Shown here piece after piece: positions 41,625 through 52,538 of a stretch of DNA of 64,000 nt. Below the pieces are notes generated by a model. It did not search any database, was not told the origin of the DNA, and was given only the letters and a program-made list of their open reading frames with translations. The first letter of the stretch is position 1. Each line of letters opens with the position of its first letter. The position numbers and the translations under genes are program-made. This DNA is from Pelagicoccus sp. SDUM812005 (GTDB lineage: Bacteria > Verrucomicrobiota > Verrucomicrobiia > Opitutales > Opitutaceae), in assembly GCF_031127875.1 (NCBI RefSeq), contig NZ_JARXIA010000011.1, forward strand, positions 62,001 to 126,000, written 5' to 3'.

Positions 41625-42545
41625 ATGAAAGCGGAAGTGGAAGCATTGGTTGAGGAGCTGAAGCGCTTGCGCAAGGCAGGCGTGACGCGGGTGAATGTAT
41701 CTGACTTTTCGATACAGTCGCTGAAGAAGTTCTCCAAGGCGTCCTCAGTGGACGCTTCCACGCGAGCGGAGGTCTTGGGATCGATTCCGGAGCGCGTGCG
41801 CTCGGCCAGCGTGAAGGACTTCGACAAGGTTTTGGTGGAGACGAAGTCGGAGACCAAGAAGGCGGCTGCGAAGCAGAGCTACGGTCCGAAGTTGCCGCGT
41901 CCGCCGCGGATCTTGCTGCCGAATGGCGACAAGCAGGAGCGTTGGGAGTTTTTGCGCGATAAGGTTTTGAATTGCCCGACTTGCAACGAACGGGTGAAGC
42001 CGGGCAAGAAGGTGGTTTTCGGTATCGGAAATTTGGATGCGGATATCTTCTTCTGCGGCGAAGCTCCGGGCGCGGACGAGGAGATCAAGGGCGAACCTTT
42101 CGTGGGCAAGGCCGGACAGCTGCTCGACAAGATGATCGGGGCCATGGGCTTGAAGCGTGAGGATGTCTACATCGGCAATATCATGAACTGGCGTCCTGAG
42201 ATGCCGACCCCGACGGGTAATCGTCCGCCGACGATCGAGGAAATGAATTTTTGCCTGCCGTACTTGAAGGCGCAGCTCGAGGTGGTGAAGCCGAAGTTGA
42301 TCGTGGCCCTTGGGGCGACGGCGGCGAAGGGGCTGCTGGGCGCGGATTCGTTTCGCAACTTGCGCGAGCTGAAGGGGCAGTGGACTAAGTTCGAAGGAAT
42401 TCCGGTGATGCCGACCTACCATCCTTCGTATTTGCTCCGCAATGACACCAAGCGGGACAAGCGCAGCGCTTGGGAAGATTGGCTGAAGGTGATGGAAAAG
42501 GCTGGCCTGCCGATCAGCGAAAAGCAGCAGGGCTACTTCTTGTAG
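41625..42545 (+). CDS. Family 4 uracil-DNA glycosylase
   Basis: 306 residues. The first 100 or so form a charged extension not needed for catalysis. The catalytic domain has NCPTCNER (two Cys), FCGEAPGADEEIKGEPFVGKAGQLLDKMI (motif A), NRPPTIEEMNFC (one Cys) and MPTYHPSYLLRN (motif with the catalytic His). It removes uracil from DNA. Family 4 enzymes normally have four cysteines for a 4Fe-4S cluster; the third, in the KCRPP motif, is Trp here (NIMNWRPEM). Three ligands remain, and similar Trp variants exist in other bacteria. It is convergent with the xylanase gene. Confidence 0.88.
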   Translation: MKAEVEALVEELKRLRKAGVTRVNVSDFSIQSLKKFSKASSVDASTRAEVLGSIPERVRSASVKDFDKVLVETKSETKKAAAKQSYGPKLPRPPRILLPNGDKQERWEFLRDKVLNCPTCNERVKPGKKVVFGIGNLDADIFFCGEAPGADEEIKGEPFVGKAGQLLDKMIGAMGLKREDVYIGNIMNWRPEMPTPTGNRPPTIEEMNFCLPYLKAQLEVVKPKLIVALGATAAKGLLGADSFRNLRELKGQWTKFEGIPVMPTYHPSYLLRNDTKRDKRSAWEDWLKVMEKAGLPISEKQQGYFL

Positions 42546-42563
42546 GGCGTGGGCTCTACGCTT

Positions 42564-44291
42564 CTATTCCTTTTCCTTTAGGGTGAAGCGGTAGAAGTTG
42601 TTGCCTGGTTCTGGAAGAACCGTGAAGAGCGGGATTGTGTAAGTCGCCACGCCATCTTGGATTTCCGGAATGGGAGTGTTTTCTGGAAGGGCGGCCAAAG
42701 CCTGCCAGTCTTTCAGGTTCGTCGACCAGCTAAGGTAGTGGCTAACGTTTTGTCGGGCCGCTCGGATGGAGTACATCGCTACGGGCCCGGTGGGGCCGTC
42801 TCTTAGGACTTGGATGGGTGTCCAAGTGTTGAATACGAGCGGATCGCTTCCGGAGAGAAATTCCATGAGGTTTGAGATTCCGTCGTGGTCTGCGTCGTCT
42901 TCTCGAGCGGAGGGCGCTCCGTTCCATTCTATGAATTGGAGCCAGGATTCGTAGGAGCTCGCGTCTGCGGCTTCGGCCTCGAAGTCGAAGACGAGCGTTT
43001 GGTCCGAGTCGAGATGGGTGGTGAGGGTTTTGCTTTCGCCTTGGTAGGTGACGGTGACGCGGTGGGTGCCTTTGAAGGTGTTGGCGGCGTAGTCTCCGCT
43101 GGCGGAGGAGGTTCCGGTGTGGTCTTCCCACCAGTCTCGGGTGACGAGATCGACGTAGGTTTGGCCGCTGGGCTTGAGTTGCCAGTCGTTGGGGTTGCTG
43201 TCGTCGAAAAGCAGGGCGTTGTTTCGCCAGTGGTTGGAATCGTTCATGCCCCAGATGGTGAGCCCGATCACGGCTGGGTGCTCGAAGGCGGCTTCGAGGA
43301 CGTTGCGGGCGAGGGTTGCTTGGGTTTCGGGGCTTGAGGCGTTGGTCGCGTCAGCGTTGATGTCGAGCTCGGTGATTTCGATCGGCAGTCCCGGGAGTCC
43401 GTTGGGATGGTTGGCGGTGGGCTCCATGGGGGCGGCGAGGATATCGAGGCGGGCCAGCAGGTCTTCCTTGCTGACGTAGCGGTCCATGTGGGCTTGCAGG
43501 CCGATGCCGTCGATTTGGCCGCCGGCGTCGCGAAGGGCGTCGATGAAGGCTTTGTATTCGCGGGCAGCTCCGTGGTTGGGGACCCAGCTGGCGTTGAGGA
43601 TGTTGTAGTCGTTGAGGAAGAGGACGGCTTGGGGATCGGCGTCTTTGGCCTTGTTGAACCAAGGGGCGACGATGGCGGCTTCCTCGGCGACGCTGCCGTT
43701 GGAGATGATCTTCTCGATGAGCTGCTGGCGCTCGTGCAGGTGCTCATTGTAGAGGTCGAAGTTGTCGATGCCGGCACTTTTGTAGGTGGTATGGTAGTCG
43801 TGGATGTGCTGGAGAATCTGCTCGTTGACGTAGGCGGGGTCGGTGGAGTTTCGGACGCGGGTGGGGACTTGGTACTGGGCTCCCCAGATGGTGACGTGTC
43901 CGCGGAGCCGGAGCTTGTCGGGGCCGTCGAAGGCGTTGAGGGATTTGGGAAGGGCGGCGATCGCTAGGTTTTGCTCGTCGGTGCGGGCCTCGTAGTAGGT
44001 CCACTTCATGATGTTTCCGTAGGTGGCGGAATTGAAGAAGCGTTGCAGGTTGAAGACGGTTGTGGGGTCGTAGTTGCTGGAGTTTGGATCGACGAGGTGG
44101 TGTTCGACGGCGCAGCCGAAGCGGAAGGCGTGGTTGAGCATCTCGATCTCGACGGTGGCGCCCTCCAGGGGAACGCCAGACACGGACTGGACCTGTACGG
44201 CGAGGTCGGCTTTGCGGTGGGAGATGTCTGCGGCGAGGGCGGGTAGGGCCATCGCGGAGGAGAGGGCGAAGCGTAGGATGCGGGATTTCAT
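42564..44291 (-). CDS. Secreted GH10 endo-beta-1,4-xylanase-like protein
   Basis: 575 residues. MKSRILRFALSSAMALPALAA is a signal peptide. An N-terminal beta domain is followed by a GH10 barrel with RLRGHVTIWGAQYQVP, FDLYNEHLHE (acid/base Glu 183), GIGLQAHMDRY, PIEITELDI (nucleophile Glu 308) and IGLTIWGMNDSNHW. The tail has a calcium-binding type-3-like repeat (DDADHDGISNLMEFLSGSDP) and a module with YLSWSTNLKDWQAL that is common on secreted Opitutia proteins. It probably cuts xylan outside the cell or in the periplasm; the type II secretion cluster at 51056 could export it. Confidence 0.9.
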   Translation of the reverse strand: MKSRILRFALSSAMALPALAADISHRKADLAVQVQSVSGVPLEGATVEIEMLNHAFRFGCAVEHHLVDPNSSNYDPTTVFNLQRFFNSATYGNIMKWTYYEARTDEQNLAIAALPKSLNAFDGPDKLRLRGHVTIWGAQYQVPTRVRNSTDPAYVNEQILQHIHDYHTTYKSAGIDNFDLYNEHLHERQQLIEKIISNGSVAEEAAIVAPWFNKAKDADPQAVLFLNDYNILNASWVPNHGAAREYKAFIDALRDAGGQIDGIGLQAHMDRYVSKEDLLARLDILAAPMEPTANHPNGLPGLPIEITELDINADATNASSPETQATLARNVLEAAFEHPAVIGLTIWGMNDSNHWRNNALLFDDSNPNDWQLKPSGQTYVDLVTRDWWEDHTGTSSASGDYAANTFKGTHRVTVTYQGESKTLTTHLDSDQTLVFDFEAEAADASSYESWLQFIEWNGAPSAREDDADHDGISNLMEFLSGSDPLVFNTWTPIQVLRDGPTGPVAMYSIRAARQNVSHYLSWSTNLKDWQALAALPENTPIPEIQDGVATYTIPLFTVLPEPGNNFYRFTLKEKE

Positions 44292-44459
44292 GCTCTAGGG
44301 GTAGGTTCCGGGACGGGCATCGCAGGGGATGCGGTCCGGTCCCGGATTCTAGCGCATGGGGTGCTGCAAGTCTTGCGGATCTGAGCGGATCCGAGGCGAG
44401 CTGCAGTCTCTTTTTAGACTGCGTGGGGAGGGATGGCCGCTAGGCGGCTGGGGGGCGAT

Positions 44460-46844
<2,385 letters not shown>

Positions 46845-46879
46845 TCTGTCCGTCCGTGGGTAGTGCTGAGTGGCTTGCG

Positions 46880-46899
46880 GAGCTAAATCCTTTTAGCTC
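46880..46899. repeat. Perfect inverted repeat between kinase and regulator genes
   Basis: GAGCTAA and TTAGCTC (7-bp arms) with a 6-nt centre, 36 bp before the kinase start. There is no T-run. It could be an operator or a leader hairpin. The rest of the 183-bp gap shows nothing. Confidence 0.4.
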
Positions 46900-47027
46900 G
46901 GCGCCGCGTCCGGGAGTTGGGACCCGAACGCGGCTGTTGGAAAAGTTCATCGATCGGCGGCCGTCTTGGCTGTCCGTTCGGCGATGCTTTGAGTGGAATA
47001 GGTGGTGTGTAGCGGCCTGCGCGGCGA

Positions 47028-47666
47028 TCAAGTGAGCGAGATGAGCTCGTGCTTGATGGCGTAGCGGGTGAGGGCTGCCACGTCGTGCAGGTTGAGCTTG
47101 CGCATGATGTTCGTGCGGTGGTTGTCCACGGTGCGAACGGAGATGTTCAAGCGGGATGCGATCTCCTTGGTGGAGAACGACTCGGCCACGAGCTGCAGGA
47201 TTTGCTTTTCGCGATCGGAAAGGGGGATTTCGCTGGAGGCGGCATCGGGGTTGAGGATGAGCGAGCGCATGACGCTGGCCATCTTCGGTCCGATGAAGGT
47301 GCCGCCGCCGGAGATGATATCGAGAGCCTTCTTGAACTCGTCGAATCCGTCCATCTTGTCGACGTATCCCTGGGCTCCGGCCGACAGCAGTTCGCGGATG
47401 TTCGCGGAGCTCGCTCTTCCGGAGAATACGAGGACTTTGACACCAGGTACGTGCAGGGTAAGGCCGCGCAGAACTTCCGTTCCGCTGAGTTCGGGGAGGC
47501 CGACGTCGAGGATAACGGTCTCGGGTTTTAGCTTAATACACCCTTGCAATCCTTCTTCTCCGGTCCCGAACGAGCCTACTATCTCATAGCCCGGAAGCAT
47601 GGAGATGAACTCAGAGACCATTTCTCGGATTGCGGTTTGATCTTCAATTATTACGACGCTTTTCAT
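47028..47666 (-). CDS. NarL/LuxR-type response regulator
   Basis: 212 residues. The receiver domain has VVIIEDQTAIREM (acidic pair), VILDVGLPELSG with the phospho-acceptor Asp, VLVFSGRAS and YVDKMDG with the Lys. The C-terminal LuxR helix-turn-helix reads LSDREKQILQLVAESFSTKEIASRLNISVRTVDNHRTNIMRKLNLH. Phosphorylation would allow DNA binding. It is upstream of the hybrid kinase gene on the same strand and is probably its output. Confidence 0.93.
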   Translation of the reverse strand: MKSVVIIEDQTAIREMVSEFISMLPGYEIVGSFGTGEEGLQGCIKLKPETVILDVGLPELSGTEVLRGLTLHVPGVKVLVFSGRASSANIRELLSAGAQGYVDKMDGFDEFKKALDIISGGGTFIGPKMASVMRSLILNPDAASSEIPLSDREKQILQLVAESFSTKEIASRLNISVRTVDNHRTNIMRKLNLHDVAALTRYAIKHELISLT

Positions 47667-48082
47667 TGTTAAGAGATTTTCCTTTTGCTCCTTTGGTTTA
47701 CGGAGCTGGGAATCTTTTCTTAAGCGCCAATGCGCAGGATCCTTGGAGTGATAGGCTCTATGTCGGTGGGATTCTGCGGAGCGTGGAGTGGGGAGGATCT
47801 CCGCTTTGCCTCTGTAGAAGGGGAATTTAAGGAGGATTCCTCAGCGTGGGGAGGCCTAGGTAAAATTATTGGAAAAAGCGGACGGGCGGCGGGCTGGGGG
47901 AATTTTCTTAGCCGCGGAATCGCTTTTTCGCTAGGGCCCTTAGGGGCGGGAGGCGGCATGGCGGCGTGGCGGCACAAATAAAGGCGGGCCCCGGTTTCCC
48001 AGAGCCCGCCATCCTATTCCTGCACCACAAAATGTGAGGGGCGGTATTGCTACCTTATCTTCTTACTACCTAAAAAGTCGGC
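47667..48082. other. 416-bp stretch without a confident gene
   Basis: It contains the leader of the LuxR-type regulator (minus strand, with AAAGGAAAA before the start) and, at its far end, the terminator of the actin gene. A plus-strand frame 47730-47981 would encode 83 residues with a signal-like start (MRRILGVIGSMSVGFCGAW) but its glycine-rich remainder and lack of a ribosome site make it doubtful. I see no RNA gene. Confidence 0.5.
47977..48010 (-). terminator. Rho-independent terminator after the actin gene
   Basis: On the minus strand GGCGGGC and GCCCGCC form a 7-bp GC stem, extended inwards by CTGG/CCGG, with a GAAA centre, followed by TTTATTT. It lies 73 bp after the stop. Confidence 0.8.
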
Positions 48083-49201
48083 TTATCGAAGCAGGGTCTG
48101 CCACTGGCGTTCCTTGGCCTGGAAGGCGGCGGTGATGGCGCCGGTCGCAACGCGGGTCTTGTAGTCTTCGCCTACGCTGGTGACCTTGCAGCCTTCGAAC
48201 CCTTCGTCGGAGAGGAGCTTCTGCAGGGCAGAGTCGAGTCCCTTGATCATGCTTCCGCCACCAGTGATGATGATGTTTTGCAGGAGGTCGGGGATGCTGT
48301 CGGGATCTGCTTTTACGATGAGGGTGCGAACGGCCTCGTAGATCTTCTTGAGCAAGGTGTCGCAGGCGGTGCCGACGGCGTCGGAAACTTCGAGCTGCTT
48401 GATCTTGCCGCTGATCATGACGGGGTGGGTCGCGTGCTGGGTGGAACCCTGCACGAAAGAGTGCTTTTCCTTGATCTCGCGGCACTTGGCGATGGAGATC
48501 TGGCTGTCTGGGTACTTGTTGAGGAGGGACTCCTGGATGGCCTCGTCGACAGCGTCGCCGGCGAAGGCGAAGGAGATCTGGTCTTCGGCGGACGGGTAGT
48601 AGCCTTGGATGAGGCAGACGTCGGTAGAGCCGGCGCCGATGTCCACGAAGAGGGAGTTGCAGACGGGGTCGACGTAGTCGGCCTTGACGAGCTGAGCTTC
48701 GTCGCGGCTGCCGAGGGCGGCGAGGAAGGGCTCGGGGATGAGGATGACCTTGTCGAAGATGCCGGTTACGGCGAGACGGGTGTTTTCGCGAGCCTCGGAG
48801 TCAGCGTTGGCTGGCATGCCGATGACGGCGCGGACTTCTGCGTCGGGCGAGATGCCGGCGGTTTCCTTGAGGTGCACGAGGAAGTCGCGGGCGGCGTCCA
48901 TGTCGGCGATGATGCCGTCGCGGAGCGGTTGGATGAGGTTGAGGTGCAGCTTGTATTTAAGTGCGAGCTGACCGAAGAGGGCGGTCGCGTCGCCGGGGAT
49001 GATGCCGGGGAGGATGCCTTCTGTAGTGTAGCCGACGATCGAGGGGATGAGCTCGGAGGCGACGACTTTTCCGGTGGTGGGCTTGGCGACTTGGACGCAG
49101 GTGGTGTTGGTGCCGAGGTCGAGCCCGACAAGAAGGAGTTCCTGTTCGGTTTCCTTCGCTTTGGTTTTCTTGGGAGCGGTTTTGGATGTTGTGATACTCA
49201 T
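48083..49201 (-). CDS. MamK-like bacterial actin (filament-forming ATPase)
   Basis: 372 residues with the actin/Hsp70 ATPase fold. Phosphate 1 loop GLDLGTNTT at 26-34, a connecting region with SIVGYTTEGILPG, QPLRDGIIADMDAARDFLVH and VRAVIGMPANA, catalytic-type IPEPFLAALG with Glu 157, phosphate 2 loop VDIGAGSTDVC at 186-196 and adenosine loop GGGSMIKGL at 314-322. GAGSTD, the long AEDQISFAFAGDAVDE block and EIKEKHSFV match MamK, the magnetosome-aligning actin, better than MreB (which has GGGTTE). No magnetosome gene is in the window. It probably polymerises on ATP; what it positions is unknown. Residues 1-20 are a basic tail. The upstream gene, 55 bp away, is its likely partner. Confidence 0.8.
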   Translation of the reverse strand: MSITTSKTAPKKTKAKETEQELLLVGLDLGTNTTCVQVAKPTTGKVVASELIPSIVGYTTEGILPGIIPGDATALFGQLALKYKLHLNLIQPLRDGIIADMDAARDFLVHLKETAGISPDAEVRAVIGMPANADSEARENTRLAVTGIFDKVILIPEPFLAALGSRDEAQLVKADYVDPVCNSLFVDIGAGSTDVCLIQGYYPSAEDQISFAFAGDAVDEAIQESLLNKYPDSQISIAKCREIKEKHSFVQGSTQHATHPVMISGKIKQLEVSDAVGTACDTLLKKIYEAVRTLIVKADPDSIPDLLQNIIITGGGSMIKGLDSALQKLLSDEGFEGCKVTSVGEDYKTRVATGAITAAFQAKERQWQTLLR

Positions 49202-49256
49202 TTTTTGTGGTCGGTTAGATTTCGAGTTGTTGATGCAGGGGACGTATCGAGCGGAA

Positions 49257-49859
49257 TTAGCCTTTCAGAATAGGATCTATTTGGGCGTCGTTCATTTCTT
49301 GCACGATGTCGTCGAGTGAGAGGATGGAGTCGGCGAGGATCTCGTTGTCGGCGCTTTGCAGGGCATCGATCATTTCGCTGACGTCTCCGAGCTTCACGCG
49401 GCGGTCGCCGGCTTGGAAGCCGAAGGAGGTGGGCTTTTTCTCGTCGCTGTAGGTGGGGCGCACCCAGGAGCCGGCGAGCTCTTCTTGGCGCTTGGCCTTC
49501 TGCTGCTCCAGCTTGGTGACGTAGAGGGAGCGGTACTTGGCGGCGATGCGTTCCTCGACTTGCGGGATGATGCGCTTGACGAGGGTTTCCTTGAAAAGTC
49601 TTTGCAGCTTCTGGCCTTGGTCGACGATGCTTTGCTCGCGTGTGAACATGTCGCGCAGGTCGGCCTTGGCGTCTTCCTTGAGTCCGGAGGGGAGCATTTG
49701 CATCCACTGCTTGATGAGCGGGGGGAGCTCCTCTTTGATGATGCGACGCGATTCCCACTCCTTGCCATCACGGTGGAGGATACAGGCGTGGCGGAAACGC
49801 GTTACTATGGCGTCCCAGCGCTCCTGCGCTCTTTCTGTCACTTTCATCGATGCGATCAT
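49257..49859 (-). CDS. Putative partner protein of the MamK-like actin (unknown family)
   Basis: 200 residues, soluble and highly charged. The first two thirds look helical and coiled-coil-prone (ELPPLIKQWMQMLP, FKETLVKRIIPQVEERIAAKY, VTKLEQQKAKRQEEL). A short linker follows and then an acidic C-terminal tail (ADSILSLDDIVQEMNDAQID), a shape often used as a binding peptide. I know no family for it. ATG 49859 (MIASMKVTERAQ) or ATG 49847 may be the start. It precedes the actin gene by 55 bp on the same strand with no terminator between. The leader carries two GCGCCAAACTT-like direct repeats. Confidence 0.75.
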   Translation of the reverse strand: MIASMKVTERAQERWDAIVTRFRHACILHRDGKEWESRRIIKEELPPLIKQWMQMLPSGLKEDAKADLRDMFTREQSIVDQGQKLQRLFKETLVKRIIPQVEERIAAKYRSLYVTKLEQQKAKRQEELAGSWVRPTYSDEKKPTSFGFQAGDRRVKLGDVSEMIDALQSADNEILADSILSLDDIVQEMNDAQIDPILKG

Positions 49860-49869
49860 AAGGTTTACG

Positions 49870-49900
49870 GCGCCAAACTTAGCTTTGGTCGCGCCAACTT
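49870..49900. promoter_or_regulatory. Direct repeats in front of the actin operon
   Basis: GCGCCAAACTT (49870-49880) and GCGCCAACTT (49891-49900) start 21 bp apart, two helical turns, 11-41 bp before the first gene of the MamK-like operon. They could be binding sites for a regulator. The rest of 49860-50079 shows nothing else. Confidence 0.4.
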
Positions 49901-50079
49901 ATGTAAGTCGCTGAATGCCAGTGATAATCGCGTTTCAGGAAAAAATGTCCCTGTGGGAAATCGGCAGAAAGGTACCGCTTTTTCCGCAAGCCGGACCGTT
50001 TTTGCCTAGGGTCCGGCGGCTAGCTTGCCCTAGAGGAGCGCGGACGCTGGGGTGGCGCGCTCCCGCGGGGGAGCTGCGG

Positions 50080-50784
50080 CTACTCGAATTGGGAGCGGAA
50101 GGCGGCTAGCTCTTCGCGAAGGGCGGCGAGGGCCTCGCTTTGCTCGGAGACGGTGGCTTCTAGGGCGGCGATGCGGGCTTCGGCTTCGGCGGGAAGGGCC
50201 ATGGCGACGTCGACTTTGACGGGAGCGCCGCTGGGGGCGGCTGCGGAGGAGAGGGCTTCGAGGTCGATAGGGCCGGAGAGCAGGTGGGCGAAGCGGGCGT
50301 CCTTTTTGCCCGGTTGGCGGGGGAGCTCTATTATTAGAGGAGTGGGGCGGGTCAGGAGTTGCTCGAGCTCGTCGCGCATGGCGTCGAGGTCCTCGAAGTG
50401 GCTCATGCGTTCGCAGCGGGTGCGGAGCTCGCCGGCGGTTTGCGGGCCGCGGAGTAGGAGCTCGGCGAGGATGGCGACTTGGGGATTGGGGAGCGGGTAA
50501 TGGTTGTCGAGGCTGTGCTTGTACTTGGCGACGCGGGAGGCGGTCTGGGTGACGAGCAAGGCGAGGCGCTTGTGGCGGAGGGATTCGAGGCCGGCGGATG
50601 CGGCTTCGTCGTCGAGCTCGAGCACGGGGGCGCGGTTGCTCTTCTGGTTGCAGGCGTTGACGAGGCTGTTGAGGGTGAGGGGGTAGATGTCGGGGGTGGT
50701 GGCTTCCTTCTCGATGAGGCAGCCGAGGATGCGGGTTTCGACTAGGGAGAGGGGATCGTGGGGGAGTGGGTTTTCGTCGTTCAT
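50080..50784 (-). CDS. DUF480/YceH-family protein
   Basis: 234 residues. The hallmark block LSLVETRILGCLIEKEATTPDIYPLTLNSLVNACNQKSNR begins near residue 12, followed by the second winged-helix domain (NPQVAILAELLLRGPQTAGELRTRCERM) and a C-terminal coiled coil (AEARIAALEATVSEQSEALAALREEL). The two winged helices suggest DNA binding or protein contacts, but the role is not established. It is a single gene. The 271-bp region to gspG holds only possible promoters. Confidence 0.9.
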   Translation of the reverse strand: MNDENPLPHDPLSLVETRILGCLIEKEATTPDIYPLTLNSLVNACNQKSNRAPVLELDDEAASAGLESLRHKRLALLVTQTASRVAKYKHSLDNHYPLPNPQVAILAELLLRGPQTAGELRTRCERMSHFEDLDAMRDELEQLLTRPTPLIIELPRQPGKKDARFAHLLSGPIDLEALSSAAAPSGAPVKVDVAMALPAEAEARIAALEATVSEQSEALAALREELAAFRSQFE

Positions 50785-51055
50785 GGGTCTGGGGGCGCAG
50801 TGGCTCGTTGAGAAGAATTTTACTTAAATGATAAAACTGTAATGTTGCCGCAACCGAAGCGTAATCTTGGGCTGCTAGCTTCGGCAGGCTTATGGAAAGG
50901 GAATGGGTCGTGTGGGAGCGTTTATCTTTGGAAGGATCCGGCTCGAGGCGCAACAATGTTGCAAAGCCGTTAGTCTCTTAGCACTTTACACCGATTGAAG
51001 CTTCCGTTTGGAACTCTCGAGACAATCCCAAACCCCTAGAATCTGTATTATTTGT

Positions 51056-51490
51056 ATGAAGAGGAAAAATAGTTTTCGCGGTAAGAAGTCCGGTTTCACC
51101 TTGATGGAAATCTTGTTGGTCCTGGGCTTGATCGGGCTTTTGGTTTCGGTGGTGGTCGTTAACGCGGGCGGAATCTTCGGCGACCAGAAGGTCAAGATGA
51201 CCCAGATGAAGATCAAGGATTCGTTGAGCGTACCGCTTTTCAAGTACATGACGGATACGGGGAGCTACCCGACTACGGAGCAAGGCTTGCAGGCGCTTTG
51301 GACGAAGCCGGCGAACGACCGCGGACGTTGGCGCGGGCCGTACGTGAAGGATCAAGAGGCCTTGGTCGACGCGTGGCAGCGGGATTTCAAGTACCAGTAT
51401 CCGGGCGTGAAGAACCAAGGCAGCTACGATTTGTATTCACTGGGTGAAGACGGGATCGAATCGGGCGACGACATTGGTAACTGGAAGTAA
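51056..51490 (+). CDS. gspG: Type II secretion major pseudopilin
   Basis: 144 residues. The leader ends in Gly before FTLMEILLVLGLIGLLVSVVV; the prepilin peptidase cuts G-F and methylates the Phe, and Glu at +5 is present. The globular part has TGSYPTTEQGLQALWTKP and a calcium-loop end DLYSLGEDGIESGDDIGNW, both diagnostic. It forms the periplasmic pseudopilus. ATG 51056 gives an 11-residue leader (MKRKNSFRGKK) and fits; the frame is open upstream to 51008. It heads the secretion operon; TATTAT 5 bp ahead may be a -10 but would leave almost no leader. Confidence 0.95.
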   Translation: MKRKNSFRGKKSGFTLMEILLVLGLIGLLVSVVVVNAGGIFGDQKVKMTQMKIKDSLSVPLFKYMTDTGSYPTTEQGLQALWTKPANDRGRWRGPYVKDQEALVDAWQRDFKYQYPGVKNQGSYDLYSLGEDGIESGDDIGNWK

Positions 51491-51529
51491 GCTGGGCTTC
51501 CGGGAGGAGGGCTTGCTGCAGAGGCTTGC

Positions 51530-52060
51530 ATGAGGCATTTTTCAGGAGTCAGCCGAAGAGGCTTCACGCTGTTCGAGCTGCTGCTGGTGCTGGCCTTGAT
51601 CGGACTTTTTTCGACGGTCTTCGTGCTCAATATCAACTCTCTCATGAAAGACGGGGAGATGGATACGCTGGAGCGCGAGTATTGGAGAGCGGTGGAGGCG
51701 GCCCGCACGAACGCTGTATTCAAGCAACAAGCGCACTACTTGGAGTGGGATCCGAAGGGGAACCGCTTTCTGGTGGTCTCGGGCGGGGCGGCGTTGGCCT
51801 TTCCCGTGGAAATCGAGTCGCCGGTGGAGCTGGACATCGAGGTACGTTTCGAGGAAGTCGCTCCGGAGAACAGCTACGTCTTGATCGCGGGGCAGCTCGT
51901 GCAGACGCGGGAGATCGCGAAGGCCGGCTTTTTCCCGGACGGTACGTGTTCGCCTTTCGAGGTTTCGATGAAGATCGGAGACTTCGAGACGCGTTTCCAG
52001 ATGGATCCTTGGACGGGCGTGCAGCTCGTGAACCCGAACGAGAATGAGGCGGGGATCTAA
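51530..52060 (+). CDS. gspH: Type II secretion minor pseudopilin, GspH-like
   Basis: 176 residues. RRGFTLFELLLVLALIGLFSTVFVLNI is a type IV pilin-like leader and helix, cut G-F. The remaining domain (WRAVEAARTNAVFKQQAHYLEWD) has the GspH/FimT pattern. It would lie near the pseudopilus tip. A GAGGAGGG sits about 20 bp before ATG 51530 in the 39-bp gap after gspG. The next gene begins inside its last codons (17-bp overlap). Confidence 0.8.
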   Translation: MRHFSGVSRRGFTLFELLLVLALIGLFSTVFVLNINSLMKDGEMDTLEREYWRAVEAARTNAVFKQQAHYLEWDPKGNRFLVVSGGAALAFPVEIESPVELDIEVRFEEVAPENSYVLIAGQLVQTREIAKAGFFPDGTCSPFEVSMKIGDFETRFQMDPWTGVQLVNPNENEAGI

Positions 52061-52538
52061 GCGCGAGAGAAGGGAGTCCCGCTTCGGTCGGAGCGGCTTT
52101 ACCTTGTTGGAGGTCTTGGTGGCTTTGGCACTGTTCTTCATGGCGGTTACTTATTTCTCCATGACCTACCTGAACACCTTGATGGCGATCGAGGGGACTC
52201 GTTTGAACCAAGGCTTGGAGCAGGACATGGCGGCGATTCGCCGGCAGGCTCTCTTGATCGCGGACGTGGAGGAGCTGGAGGAGGGCGGCGACGTGGTGAC
52301 GGGCGAGCATGGATTGGCCCGTTGGACGGTGGAGTACGAGCCGACGCAGGTAGCGGATCTCTTTTTGGTAACGCTTTCGGTGGAGCTTGATCCGGTGGAC
52401 GAGGAGAAGGGGGTACGGGAAGCTACGGAGCAGTTTTACCTGACGCGGCCCAGTTGGTCGGAGCCGACGGAGCGTGACGAACTGCGGGCGGCAACCAAGG
52501 AGCGGCTGTTGGAAAGGCAGCTGAACATCAAGCAATGA
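52044..52538 (+). CDS. gspI: Type II secretion minor pseudopilin, GspI-like
   Basis: 164 residues. A long basic leader (MRRGSKRERRESRFGRSG, 18 residues) precedes FTLLEVLVALALFFMAVTYFSMT, cut after Gly. The body is acidic (VEELEEGGDVVTGEHGLARWTVEYEP). The position between gspH and gspJ and the LEVLVALALF segment support GspI, which starts the tip complex with J and K. It overlaps both neighbours, so translation is coupled. Confidence 0.78.
   Translation: MRRGSKRERRESRFGRSGFTLLEVLVALALFFMAVTYFSMTYLNTLMAIEGTRLNQGLEQDMAAIRRQALLIADVEELEEGGDVVTGEHGLARWTVEYEPTQVADLFLVTLSVELDPVDEEKGVREATEQFYLTRPSWSEPTERDELRAATKERLLERQLNIKQ

Noticed and set aside
47730-47981. A possible 83-residue exported peptide on the plus strand
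   Set aside because: A signal-like start, but no ribosome site, glycine-rich body and overlap with the actin terminator; listed only as part of an uncertain stretch.
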